A stretch of DNA of 64,000 nt from Chaenocephalus aceratus. Taxonomy: Eukaryota; Chordata; Actinopteri; Perciformes; Channichthyidae. The stretch lies in the NCBI GenBank assembly GCA_023974075.1, contig CM043797.1, positions 16,866,103 through 16,930,102 on the forward strand. Direction: 5' to 3'. The notes beneath the pieces are model-generated. The model was not told the DNA's origin, did not search any database, and saw only the letters and a program-made list of their open reading frames with translations. Below are positions 1-46,000 of this stretch, piece by piece. Made by a program: the position numbers and the translations under genes. How positions within the stretch are numbered: the first letter of the stretch is position 1; every line of letters starts with the position of its first letter.

Positions 1-32000
<32,000 letters not shown>

Positions 32001-32465
32001 CTGCAAGAAAACAGAAATGAAACCTTTAACAGAAAGTCAATACTCCTTTAGGGAAAACACAGTAAATAAAGAATATAGATGTTTAAATTACACTTTAAGC
32101 TGTTGCAATATTAATAAAGCCCATGGCAGCTTGTGAAACAGCAGCCCATTTCCTCACAGAGTTCCGCACAGACAATAAATGCTAAGCAAACATATTGATT
32201 TAATGCACCATTGAAAACAGTAACAATCAAGCCAACATGTGTTCACAGGATATACAATGGACTTAGACTAGTATGTATAACACATATGTATAGGCTACTG
32301 TTCATAACAACGTATACAGTTATATTTAATAGGCCTGTTGTCTCTCCAACCTTTCTGACAATAAGCTTTACAACAGCATGATGAACACATATTTGTGCCC
32401 ATCAACATCTCTAATAGCAATGACCTTCCTCTTTGTTTACTGAGCCACAACGACCTTCATGTAAT

Positions 32466-32632
<167 letters not shown>

Positions 32633-35600
32633 TTTAGCACACAATGATGATGGCCTCTCCATCATCACTTCTTCATCTCTCCCTGACAGTCCATATGTAC
32701 ATCCCTTGTGCTCATATGCTATATTCACATAGATACAAATCTGCATTAGATCCAATCAAACAGTGCTGCCTTGCTAAGGTCTTTGCTATAATATGATTCT
32801 TATTTGCATTGATTTCCCCTGGAGAAATGCTCGAAGAAAGATGACACGGCCATGGATTTTCATTATCCATCATATGAGATCCACACCTTCTTAGGTCTAA
32901 TTTATTGGTACAAATATGAAACTGAAAAGAAGGTGGAGATTTTAAAGAGATGTACTGAGCACTTCTGGTATTCAATTGGGGGTAAATGCAAAACTACAAA
33001 ACCTGTTTTATCTAAAATCATTAGTCTTGTCTGCCTGCCTCTTCAGAATATTACTTCAGCATCATTACCAACTGGGAGTAGTTGCAACAAAACAGATCAA
33101 TGCATGCCTGTTTTCTAAGGGGAAAAGGAACAGCACATCTTTAGACTCCATATCTACTCTGTTATAGCTAAACTGGAGAGAGAGAAGAAGCCACCAGATA
33201 CTTTCTGCAGACAGCGTGCCAGTAATCACTTCCACAGCTTTACTGCACAAGCATATAAAAACCAATGAAAATATTGCTTGTAAATTTCAAGCTGAAATCC
33301 AGGCCACACACAAAGTATGCAAGGTCAGCTATCTTGGTTATCCCTTTGTATGTATGGAAAGTAAATGTATGCTTGTGTCTGTGTTTAAGGGATAAAACCT
33401 TTCTATTGTCTCACGCTCCTCAGCTTGCTCTGAAGTCACCTCAGTCACAGATCAAAGTCAGGCTCAACACAGGACCCCCTCACCTACCGACAGCCAACAA
33501 ATTCCTCACTAAACCCTTTAAGCACTTAATTGGACATTGCTGAGCCAAGATACTGCTCTCTGCTTCTTGTAACGTGGAGTAACAGTCCACTTCAACAGGA
33601 GCTTGCTTTTGGAGTCAGATGGGTTGTAATAGCTCTTTTGCTGAATACTCCCACCCACACCTTCCTACATGCAGCTGTGACATTACCATCCGTAAATGAT
33701 CTAGCATCGGAACAGGTTTTATTGTCTGTTGAAGGAATATATTTACATACATGCAGTGTGCTGTAAACACATGACTGACGATCATGTTTACATGTTCTAC
33801 GCTGACTCTGATCTCAAACTCAGCGGTGCAGCTGTGATGCGAGTGAGCTCATTTGGTTAAAAGCAGATACAGTCATCCAGGAATGCAAATGTAAACACTA
33901 AACATCCGATCCATTAGAGCACCAGCTCCATTTGATTAAACAGTCTCCACTGTTGGAGTGGTCAATTGAAACACTCTGTATCCATTCAAGTTTCCTTGAA
34001 TATCAAAGGGGTTCAATATAATACTCATATTATACGTATGCAAATGTTGTTAGCGGGCAAAACATCTATTTTTCTTATTTTGTCTTAAAAGTATACAGAT
34101 ACTGATTCCGAATGTTTGAGCAATATCCTGTTGATCAAGAGTGTTTCAACTAAAAAAGTTAAAGAGCACATGAGAGAATTCATGATTGTAGTGCCTCACT
34201 AAAGCTTGTATTAAACGCTTGGTTGAGCAGGTTGAGTAACTTTAACGGTGACATTAAGTGCACATGGTCTCCTCTCAGTTGGTCTCTACCTCCCATGCTG
34301 GTTTCACCGGAACTCTCACAGCTAACATGCAGTTGCATCTGTCCCTCTGGAAAATAAAAAGGGATGTGTGTGGGGAGGAAAAGAGGACAAAACGATGCTG
34401 TATTGACTGGTTGGAGGCCCGGGGGATAGCTGGCATCATCCAGTGTTTACACCCACAGCGCTGTGACCTCCACCCCTCCTTAGCAGCACTAGCTCCCCTC
34501 ACCTCGCTGCCCTCAATCCTCCTCCACACCAACACCTCTTTGTTATAAACACAGCTGAGTGTAGCGCAGCAGACAGCCACGAACATCTGCGTAGTTGAAA
34601 ACAAAAATCCTCTGGGATAAAGGCAACATGAGCAAGAGAGAGACAGAGGCAGCCAGACAGTCTGTAGGAGAGACAGACGGACACAGATCTGGATGGGGTA
34701 CAAAGCCCTAACTCTTCCGCCAGAAGCCCTGTCAGATCCGGAGCTGCGGTAGAACCGGCTGCCTCTGGCCCCCCTGGTTTAAATAAGGCATCCAGCATCC
34801 CTCCTTCCTGTATACATACTGCATAAGGCCCCACTCGCCTGCCTCCCTAGCTGATTCTGTTCAAGGACCCAGAATTTGGTGGAAAAAAAGGGGATAAAGA
34901 GTCTCTCACAATGTGTGCTGTCCTGGAAGTGTGTGTGTGTGTGTAGTGTGGTCTGTGTCTGTGTTTGGGATAATGAGCCTACTCTACCATTCTGTCTCTC
35001 TGGTGAGCCTGCAGCTGTCCCCCAGCAGATAATATGTCCTGCGCTATTAACAGGGAGGCCAAACTCAATGTGTGTGTGCGCGTGTGTTTGTGTGTGTACA
35101 GAGAGATTTTCAGTTTGTGGCTTAATATGTGGAAATGGGCCAGAGTCACAGGTCCCAGCATGAAGACGCCTCTTTGTCCGTCCTGGATTTGCTCAAATAT
35201 GCTGAGGATAGGATGAAAAAGATTGAATATCCGGACTTGGACAGATATCAATACGCTTTGTCAAGGTAAAGGGATACATTCTGCATTGCATATCCTCTTT
35301 TCAGTAGTCCAAGAACAAAACACATCCTATCTCATCTGGCTGACATGCCTCGCTGCAAGACACATGGCTGGCTGTGCATAACACAACCATATCTATCAAA
35401 GCAGAGGTTTAGTTTGCACTGACAAACATGTGTTGGGCCCTGCCAAGTCCAGTACAACCACACTCCACTGTGTGTGATAAATCGCTCGCCAGAACCACAG
35501 TAGCAAATTGGTTCTTTGCTGAGGCTAAAGCAATTAGCTGCCATCATTTCTTACATCCAAACCCTCCTTTAAAGGTCAGCTGAGATGGCTGCTCAGTGCT

Positions 35601-36935
35601 TTGAAAGCTCCCAGGTTCTTCACCCCCGCTGTCCACCCACACACTCACACATAGGCAGATAAGCACACACACACTATTTTCCTGAGGAAATTGAAAACAG
35701 ATGTTTAAATGTCAAATTAAAATGAGATTCCCGATCTGCCCCTCCAACATTAATGAAAATGAAGATTTAATGCCACACACAAGTCTGGGTGGGAAGATCA
35801 GATGAGCTTTCTTCTGAGGAAATTAAACCGAGTACAACAAGCTTCCCCCAAATCTTTGGGAGGATACAAAAACAGACCCACCAGGGAATTAAAGATTTAT
35901 CAGAAGGCACCCGGAGTCAATCCTGCAAACAGAAAGATCACAGCGTGGGTCTCGCCTTTGGCTTCAGATTTGTTCTTGGAACAGAATGGACATGGCTTGC
36001 CCCTTAAGGGAAGCAGCATGTAAGAAGGTAAGGTAAGAGAAATAAAGAAAATAATGAAAGATAATCCATCTCTCTACCCGTTTGTCTCTCTTCCCGGTTT
36101 CCTGAAAGTAGATCTGCTTCTTTTAAACTGTTTAATTTACTCCATTTGCTTCACAAGCTGACACAATATTAGGCTTTTGAGAGTCAAACATCATCAAATA
36201 GAACCTGATAACATCCAGAAGGGATGTTATAACAAACAGTAAGTCAAATATCAAATCGCCTAATAGTCAGAATTATTAACTGCTGAATGCCTCAGCTCTT
36301 ACTTTTCCATTAATGTACTATTTTTTAGAAGACTGTCTGAATAACAGCAAAATATAAATGAACAAATTAGAAAAGGGAAAAGTGGAATGCTATTTCACAT
36401 CACAAGATAAACGTCATAAATTCTCACTAGCTCACAAATCTATGAGTATTAAACTAAGCCTTACATTGGCTGGGCAACCCTCCAATGCATTTCATACGAC
36501 ATACATACATGTATCCTTTACGAGTGTTGTTTATGCCATAAGCAAAACTATACCTTATTCAGCTCAGTTCTTCCATATTGATGCTATGCCTACACCTTGC
36601 CTCCAGCTCTGTCCTGTGGGACGAACACCTCTCTCATTCTCTCCCCCTACAACTCTCACTTTGTATCTGAATTTATCTCACCCCTCTTAGCTATTTGACC
36701 CCCTATCTTACCTCGCTGTCAGCTCACACACACTGAGCGGCTTACATGAAAGAAAGGCTCAAAGCCATGCCGTTTTAACCCTTGCCACTCTATTGCAAAA
36801 GGCTGTTGCAGGTGGATAATTTGCCAGGGGCGTGTGTACAGTGTGTGTGAGTTTGAACTGTATACATCTGTAGTTTTTCTGGTGGGTGTGAAGATATAAT
36901 AGGTCTTCTACTGTACCTAGGTTTATCACTGCCTT

Positions 36936-36968
36936 CTCCTCCCTCCTCCTCCTCCTCCTCCTCCTTCT
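36936..36968. repeat. CCT-type trinucleotide repeat
   Basis: Imperfect CTC/CCT repeat on the plus strand; purine-rich GGAGGA on the transcript strand. Confidence 0.9.
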
Positions 36969-38106
36969 CATTCCCCAGTTCCCCCCTGACCCCACCACCA
37001 GGGAGATGAGATTGGACATGGCAGACTCCCCTCTCTTTCTCTATATGGCTCTCGTTCCTTGGCTCTGAGCTCATGCCCTCTTTCCTGACCTGCAGACACT
37101 TGATCCTACCATGCAGCATAATACTGTCTGAGGTAGATGATCAAAGATATAAACTTCACAGCTATACGCAAATACAGAGATAAAACTGACACTGAAGGAA
37201 GTTGTACATAATATCACAAGCTTCACACTGCGCAATGTGTTGTTATATATTAGAATTACATGTATACAATACACATGTAAATCACGGAGAAAACCATAGC
37301 ACCTGGCTACACCCGTGACATTCAATATGAGGTCACATCTGTAGAGTCATAAGTGCTTCGTTGACTGCAAGAAGCCTTGTGGACACCGTAAATATGTCAA
37401 CAACATCAGACAGACTGTTACCCAACTGGCCTTTAGGGTTTGCACCTGCACACCCCGGATGCCATGAGGTCATCCTCCAGATTCACAAGTGATGTCACTG
37501 AATGGAGACAGGATGCCCTTATTAACTCTTATAAACACTCAGGGCCGGAACAATAAACTCTTAAGAGTCCTTAATACGGACACTGCTTTGCCTGTTAACA
37601 TGTTCTCTCAACATGTCTGACTTGCTTTGGTATGGACATTTGATCAAAGGGAAAAACGAAATGTTTTCTAAAATCCTTTGAAGATATCTCGACCGTTGCA
37701 GATCCGTTGACACTGTGTTTTGATCAGCATCCACAGAGAGTGAACAGCACACTTACTACTACTTACTGTAGCGATATACAAAAACAAATGTAAACTACGC
37801 TGTGTAGGGAAATGAGTCAGGCCCTTGTGTGTGGATTGAAACAGGGGTAAGGTGAGGGGGGTGTAGGCATTTGCTCTTTACTGTGCCAGGTGATTACAGT
37901 CTATACCTGGCATTAGCACCAAGGGCAGATGGCTTTTTGGAGACTTTCGCAGCACAGCAGAGCACATCTGCACTCCCTGCAGCCGAATGAGGCAGCAAAA
38001 CGCAGAGGGTAAATCTCAGTGCTTCATCCTTCACATTACACACTTCAAAACACATGTAGACCTCATGCACATAAGTATCCAACAGCAATTATATCTGTAC
38101 ACGAAG

Positions 38107-38108
<2 letters not shown>

Positions 38109-38158
<50 letters not shown>
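38109..38158. repeat. (CA)25 microsatellite
   Basis: Uninterrupted CA on the plus strand. Confidence 0.97.
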
Positions 38159-38161
<3 letters not shown>

Positions 38162-39226
38162 CACACATAAAGGAAACCTTGCCCCACCGCCGCACAGACA
38201 GAGAGGCCATTGAGTGCCTGTGTTTGTTTAAACGGTCATCAGTCTTCTCGTCAGGCTTGGAGAAAGAGATGGCGTTTGGCGAACGCGGCAGCGGGGAGGC
38301 GGGTTTATGTGAGTGACTGAGTGAGTGAGTGACTTGGCACCTCAGTTATACAATAAACAGTATCTGTGTGATTTGAGTGCTGGGTGAGCAGGAGTTGGAG
38401 TTAAATAAAAAGTGTTTCGAGAGCTGGGAATGCATAGGCAGGAATGTCGGATGAAAAACGCAGCTTGAGAAACGACTCCCTTGCTATACAAAAATGTTCT
38501 AAAAAGGAACAAAAATACTAATCCCATAAAAGCCTTTCTCCCACAATGCAAAGTGTGTAATACACATCTGTATGGGATTATCACATTCAAATGTAATGAT
38601 AAAAACAAAGCCATTTGTGGATTTGTCAGCTTTTGACAGATCAGTCAGACTACTGTCTGCATATGAAAGTGATTTCAAGGCAAGTGTGTTACCTGTTGTG
38701 GAAAAACAGAATCAAGTTTCTTGGTAACTGAAGACATGTATCGTTTTCTCATTAGAGACTGGCCAAGTTAAATTAAAATATTCCCTTTACACAGCATAGA
38801 GCTGATGCCAATGGATTACATTCTATTTCCATCCAGTTTCACAACGCAGTAAAATAATAATGAGGGAGATAAAGCTGGATGAATTAGGTAAACCAACCCT
38901 TTTTTCCTAGTGGAGAATTGCCTTTATTTGCAAAACCCGTGTAACAAAAGACGACTCAGCGATAGCAGCACTGCAGCAGTCAGCATAGCATTAGAAGCTC
39001 TTATGATGAGTCCTTTAGCAAGCCATGTTAGGCTGGACTCTTCTTTTAGTTACAAAGCCGTATCAGTCAGGCCTGTCTTCAGTGATGTGAGTCTTGTATA
39101 CAGCACTCCTTACTCCCTGGGGACGAGGAGGACATGAGAACCTTGTCTATCACCATTCATTGTACAACACAGTCTTGAGCCTGAAGCTCTTTGCAAAGAG
39201 ATACAAAAGAGCAGATGTAACACTAT

Positions 39227-39349
<123 letters not shown>

Positions 39350-40000
39350 GTAGAGAATGCTCTCTCATTCTCTGCCTCTTTTTTCCTCTCACACACAACA
39401 TAGACCGAGGCTAGTGGGCTCTGTTATCTGCCCTTTGTAAACCGTGCCAAGGGGAATAAACATATTCATACAATACACGCAGAGTGAAATATGGTTGTGC
39501 CATCCTGTCTATAAGACATGAGACAAATCACTATTCTCAGTGTATTTGCAGCTAGTATATGAATAAACTCCCAATGATAAGAAACACTCTTTAACTATAA
39601 CATTCAAAATAGCCTACCAAAAAGATACAAAAGTATTTCTAGTTCTTCTTCTAATTTGTCTGCATGTTGGTTGCAACTGTCTCTCAGCCTAACATGTGTA
39701 TGTTATTTCAACTCTAAGATGGACACAACTCAGAGTAAGAAGCATTCTCATGGGAATCACTTTCTACTAAAGAAATGATTCCTATAAAAACAGCTGACAG
39801 TTTGTTCTGTGGATAATTTGATCCTGGAAAAAGAGGTTGCATTTCAATTAGCTAAATGTAATTGTTCAACTCTGTGAGCTTTTCGTTGTGTTGTGGTAAT
39901 AGCCCAGGGAGAGGCAGACATCCCAGGGATTGATATCTCAAAACCTGGACATACAACCAGCTATCTGCATGGATAAATACTGCTTCAGTTGAGTGAAAAC

Positions 40001-43000
40001 AAAACTCTTTCCCGTTTTCTTTGCCTCAGAATTTGCCCACTTATTTTCCTCACTGTTGTTCTCTCTGCTGTCTGCGTTCAGATGTACTAGACTGTGCTAG
40101 TCTGAGTGTTCACAGTGTAATAGGATTTCATACAACACGGAACTGGTGAGAATATGCAGATTGCACATTTGTCACTATAGAATGCTCAGACAACAAATCC
40201 CTTTACCTCCAGAAAAGCAAGCATAAACACGCCATGGAATATCATTATCCGCTCGTGCCCTAATCCTGCTACGTGTTTTACACAGCTCAGTTCACATTGT
40301 GTCGGTTATGTTTGCTGACAATATCTCCCTGTGAGCTGGCCTCCCGCCTGTGTGGCCCCAGCAGCTAACCCTCTCCCAGCATCTGCAAAGATGAGGGCCT
40401 TATTAAAACAATCTTCCCAATTAACATTCCAGGCCCCTGGAGCCCAAGCAGCCCTCCCCCTGGACCTCCTCCATGTCTGACCCCTCCTCCGCTCTACAGT
40501 GACAAAGAGGCTGTGTAGGAGCAGGACCAGCCACGGGACTCTTGAACGTGACTGCACAGAGAGAGGCAACTTGGTTTTCCTTTAGACTATAATCTGTCTG
40601 TTTTTATACGTGTGTTAATCTGTGTAGCGTGTGTGTGAAAGGCAGAGAGACTGAGGAACAGAGAGGGTTGATACATGAACGGATAAATGAGTTACCATCA
40701 GTCAGGGCGGCACAGTCATCACAAACGCTCCTAATTTGATGTGACACGCGATGATGTGGGCTCATTCGCAGAGGGTGGATAGCTCATGATCCCAGGAGGA
40801 GTGGAGAACTGTAAGAGGAGCCTGTCAGCCAGCTAACTCACACCATCAGAGACATTACCTCCATGAACACAGCACGCGTTCCTGCAGAGTGCCATTTGAC
40901 CTGCTGCTTACCCCCATCCCAGCATTTTAGAACACAAACATATCCTGCAGGTCTTTCCACCTCTTTATTAGCCTGAGATCTAAAGACCAGATTACAGGAC
41001 GCTCTCAAGTCTCCTACCCATCTTCCCAAAACAAAGATATATTATCTTCAAACAGCAGAGACTGACACAGTGTTGTTCTCTCGTGGTGCTGTGCAAACAG
41101 GACCAGGGAAGGGGGAATCATATCCTGGTGAGGAGCAACAGATGAGACATTTCAAATGACTGCGGCTCTGGCTTATTTTTACGTCATAGATAATGGCAAT
41201 CACAAATATGAAACAGCTTCTGTTGCCTCAACTCAGCAGGACATTCCAGCGGTTATTGTAGACAGAGAACTTGGCAATTGACTTTGTTTGAATGATCATT
41301 CATGTGCAGGAAGGTGTGTTGCTTATGTTTGAGTTCTACTGCCTATCCTGCCAGTCTGTTTGGCTTACATCTTATCGATGCATACTTAATGAGATCCGGT
41401 GGACATGCGGCGCGCGGATATTCTCTCTGTAACATATGTCAAACAAACTCATTCAAAGCAGAACAGTTGGAACCTGTACATTTATCCTAAATTGGTAGAC
41501 TGGAAATCTTAGCGTAATGTACTTAGTTTCTAATAGGAGTCTAATTCGATAGCGGTTTAGGAAACAGGGGAGTTAAGCGATTATGTTGGAGAACAGTGTG
41601 TCTTAGTCGGGACAGGATCATAAACTAGGATTACATCAGCGGCTGTTGCAGAGATGACTGGGAAAGAGTAATTTGATAGTAGCTGTGTGAAGGGAAACCG
41701 GCAGGCACAGAGGAAACTGGGGAAGGAAAAAACACAAGGGGATCCAATGTAATGTTACAGCAGATCCCTCAGCCTTTCGTCATGGCCACTTTCATTCCCA
41801 CCATGCTGATCCCTCTCCAATCACTTTACCAGGCACGGGGGAGACGGGGATAGAGGGACGAAGGAGGAAAATGGTTGTAGGGGTTGAGTAAAAGTGTAGA
41901 GGTGGGGGGTCCTTCAGAAAAACAGGGCGCAGGAATTATAAAATGGGTGAGACAAAGCAAATAAGGGTGCTGGAAAACATGTGCTGCAGCACCAGAAGGG
42001 CACATCTTTGTCTGATCAGTTGCCGTCCCCATATCAATGGCTTCCACATGGACTGTAAACTCTCCCAGATGGACCCTGAGAAGATGAAAAGATGGCCGTA
42101 TCCCTATCGGAGAGGGGATCTGTTACAGTGGGAAGAGATATCGAAAGGAAGGAGCGAGGGGAATGCTGGCGGAGTTACTGTGCCAGAAAGAAATAGAGAT
42201 CTGACATTTCATCTTTAGCACTTGCTCCCCATGTGAGTGTGTACGCCCACGTGATCATTGCCAAACGCTTTAGTGCTATAGCTTTTCACTACATTTGTCA
42301 AGTTCCTTTACATGCAATATCGAGCATGGCTGATGCCAAGGGGAAAGGTTTGTAAGTGCGCCAGAAATTACCCTGATCCCTGTGAAATTGACACTGTGTA
42401 AGGTTTCAAGACTGATGTTAAGCCCTGGATATTCCATTTTAAGATTTTCATTAGATGAGGCACAGACAAAAGAAAGATCCCTTCAATTTTGTACCTTTGT
42501 TTTATGGTATGCTTTGCTACTGGAACATCCTGGTGAGCTGATTTATGATCTCTCTCCCAAGGGAACAAAGCTAACCAGAGTGGCAGTGGAAATGTAAGGC
42601 TACCGCACAAACTTTACTCTCAGAAGACATCTTTACATCCTGAGGTAGCCAGACGGATAGAGACATGTAAAGGGGGATATGTTTCTTTACTATAGTTTCC
42701 TGACTTCTGCTTTAGCCTCGACTCGGAGACTCAATCGAAAGTCCATCATCATCATCATTGTTTAATCAAAATGAAAATGCTTTTGGTTTTTCATCCACTG
42801 CTTAAGTCCAAACACATCACATCTGTTCAAATCATTTTTACATGCAATGTTGTGATGTTGTAATAATGATAGAGACATTTAGAACATTGTTAAGAGGTGA
42901 TGGACAACTGCTGGCTTTGCTGGCTTACATTAAAAAGGGAATATTAAAATATGGTCTCATGTATTTTCAATCCCATTGCTCTCTATTTAATACAGATGGT

Positions 43001-46000
43001 TATAATGTCTTCAAAACATAGACATCTGAAAAATGTATATATGAACAGCTAATCACATTGAAGATGCTTCCTCTGGCAGTTAATCCCCTCGGGAAGAAGA
43101 CAGGCCTTTGCAAGTATAGTATGAAAGCTATCAAATGTACAATAAGGAAGTTATGAAAAATCAGCCATTGGCATGTTTCAATTGTCTTTTAATAAGCGGC
43201 AATTTATCTTCCTGGTTGGACTTATTATTGTATTATGAAATGTTTGTTTCTCTGCTGTAAGTAGGAATGTTATGTTTTTGTTCTGGCAGAAGGCCTTTTT
43301 AAAATGTCAATGCAAAGACAAACAATTTAGAAGCTTTAGAAGCTTTAAATGCTGACCATTACATCTTATGTATCAAACTTGTTCTGTACTGTATTGCTGA
43401 GCAGGTCTACAGGGACAACCACCGGAAGGAGCAACCTCTAGTTCACCCCTTCATAAAAAATCCTGCTCAACATGGATGCCATTCCTAACATCCAAAGGCA
43501 TGTGGTCAGCCAAAAGCCCCCGTGCATCGTAGACAGATTACTCTGAAAGCAAAAGAGGAGCCCATCTGGAACAGAGGAGGGGCAAGAAACAAGGGGGAGA
43601 GGGAACATTTAAGAAATGGAGGAGAAAGAACTGGCTGGGTGATTTTGAGGATAAGGGAACGCAGGGCGGAAATACAGAAGAGGATTCAGGGTTTGGAGAG
43701 GGGACAGATGTTTGTGTTGTTCTGACAAAGGGGGATACTTTCAAGGTCTGGTCTGTTAAAGCGCTGACTTGCTGTACAAATGAGGCAATGAGTGGTGAAA
43801 AATACAAAAAAGCAGCTTATGTGAAGGACAGTTTGTAATGTTTTGTAGAAAAAAACATCAAATGATAAGTGAAATATCACCTAATGAGAGCTTAGGTGTG
43901 ATACAGTGTGTGTTAGCCTCCAGGTTTGACACACAGGTTTGAGGGAGTGACTGGTTCAGTGTGTGCTTGAGATCAGCGGCTGTGTGTACACACACAGCAA
44001 TGTGTTAGGAGCGGTCGAGTTGCGTGGTCAGATGTACATCTGATTAGCACCTGCTGACCCAACTGACTACACGCTCATGGAGCAGCAGAGCCAGACGTAT
44101 AACAAGCAACCGTGAAAGTAAACATGAAACACACTTCTGCATGCCAGCAAGCAAACTGTCCCCGAGCAGAGAGTCCACACAACCGTCATCTGCTCCCTCG
44201 GTATCTCTTCAACAAATTGAACAACAGAGGTCGGGACTCAGTGAACAGATACATTCTCCCTCCGTTCTCAGCTCTCCTGAGATAAGACATTCCTCACGTG
44301 CCTCACATGGGGAGACGATTTACCACAACATGCTGCCACTGCCTCCCCTATGAGGAAATCATCAAATAAATCCATGTTTAGTTTCTGCCAGGGCCAAATA
44401 TGCCAGCAAAGCCACGATAAGAGTGCATGCAGCTAAATGGCTACATTGTGCTCAACAAAGGGGGAAAAGCAAATCAGGGAGAGGATGTGATGGGGCTTGT
44501 TGCCCTCTGGATCAGCAGATGAGGGTGTTCAGTTTGTTGTGGAGAAGAGCAAAATAAAACAGAGCAGTTCACGTCATGCGGGTGGGATGTGGCTGGGAGC
44601 ACAGGCCATATGGGTGACATCAATAAAATGTTCCCCGACTCGTTCAATAGAACACAGGGACCGGACATATCCCATAGTCTGACCCAGTGAACGTCTTTAA
44701 AGGCAAATATATTGTGAAGCTGTGCAGGCGATAACACAGATGGCCAGACACGTTTGACAGGCTTTTCAAGTTTCCATTTGACATGAATGGCTTCTTTTTG
44801 GAATGTGGCACACTGATTACATTATGTCTGAATGGAAAACTAACTAAGCACTGCACATTTCTTTACTAAAAACCCAACATGACATGCCCCTGCAGCCAAT
44901 TGGACTTGCCAGCAACGTTTAGTGCTGATTACACGTTCCCCCCCGCAGTACCAAAGTCCACATGCCATCCATTGTCTGAGTCCCCTGCATGTTGTCTGTA
45001 TCTGGGAGAGATAGCATCTGAGCAAGCCCTCGCTGTGGAGCTATGTGGCTTTCCGAGGCCTCCAGAGCCTTTGGAAGGCAGCACACCTGCACAGCAGACA
45101 ATAGCAGTGGCTCCTAAGGATTCTGCTGGTCTTAGAAGTGGCGATGGATGTGAGCTCAATACCTCAGGCCCCCTCTTTTATCACGCATCACTCTGCGGTT
45201 TCAGCATGAAGCCTTTGTGATGAGAGAAGGCTTGGAGATGAGACGCCCACAGCTTTTAAGGACGTTCAAGTGTTTGGTTGACCAGCCCTTCCACATCACA
45301 AAAGGTGCTCATATGAGATGTACACAAAGCAAAACAAAGTCTGAAGGGGCCACATGCACTCTCGTCAGGTATTACAACAGAGACAATGAATATACACAGA
45401 GAGGGAGAGATGTATCATGGAAGATGACCCAGGAGCTACAGTACGTTTGGGGAGGGAACACACCACACAGAGAGAACAATACATTCAACTCCAGAGTATC
45501 ATAGAAGTCACATCTTATATCACTATCTTCACTCTGGGGTGTTGGTAATTCGAATAAAAGGCCTTATTTGCATAAACCAGCTGTGAAATAGAACGTCATG
45601 AAGAGCAGTTGCTCTTTCGATGATGGAAAACCTACAGTATGAATTATTCGAAGCGACTTGATGGCAACATCTTTCTCTCCTCCTGCTTCCATCCCGGTCT
45701 CATAGTTATCTTTGCCTCGTTTCTTTCTGACTGCTGCTCTGTTATTCTCTTTATATCATTGTTTGTCTCATTGCGTCTTCCCACTACCTCTTATTGTCAC
45801 TCTGTGGGAGGAGTCGCACTGTTGAGGGAAGATTTTGGAGAAGAAGAAAAAAGAGTCTTGAAAACAAGGGAGTGTAACACTGTGATTGGCTGTTGCTGAA
45901 GCGGACACCTCGCCTCTTGGCAGGGCTACAACAAAGTCAAGTGAGTAGTAAACAGAGACATCAGTAGCATGCCAGACGCTTTTCCAGTGTCAGCTCTCTC

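Noticed and set aside
34275..34834. Overlapping minus-strand frames of 111-142 codons
   Set aside because: Low-complexity Leu/Ser/Cys content, no family resemblance and no splice-site support as an Ig1 exon.
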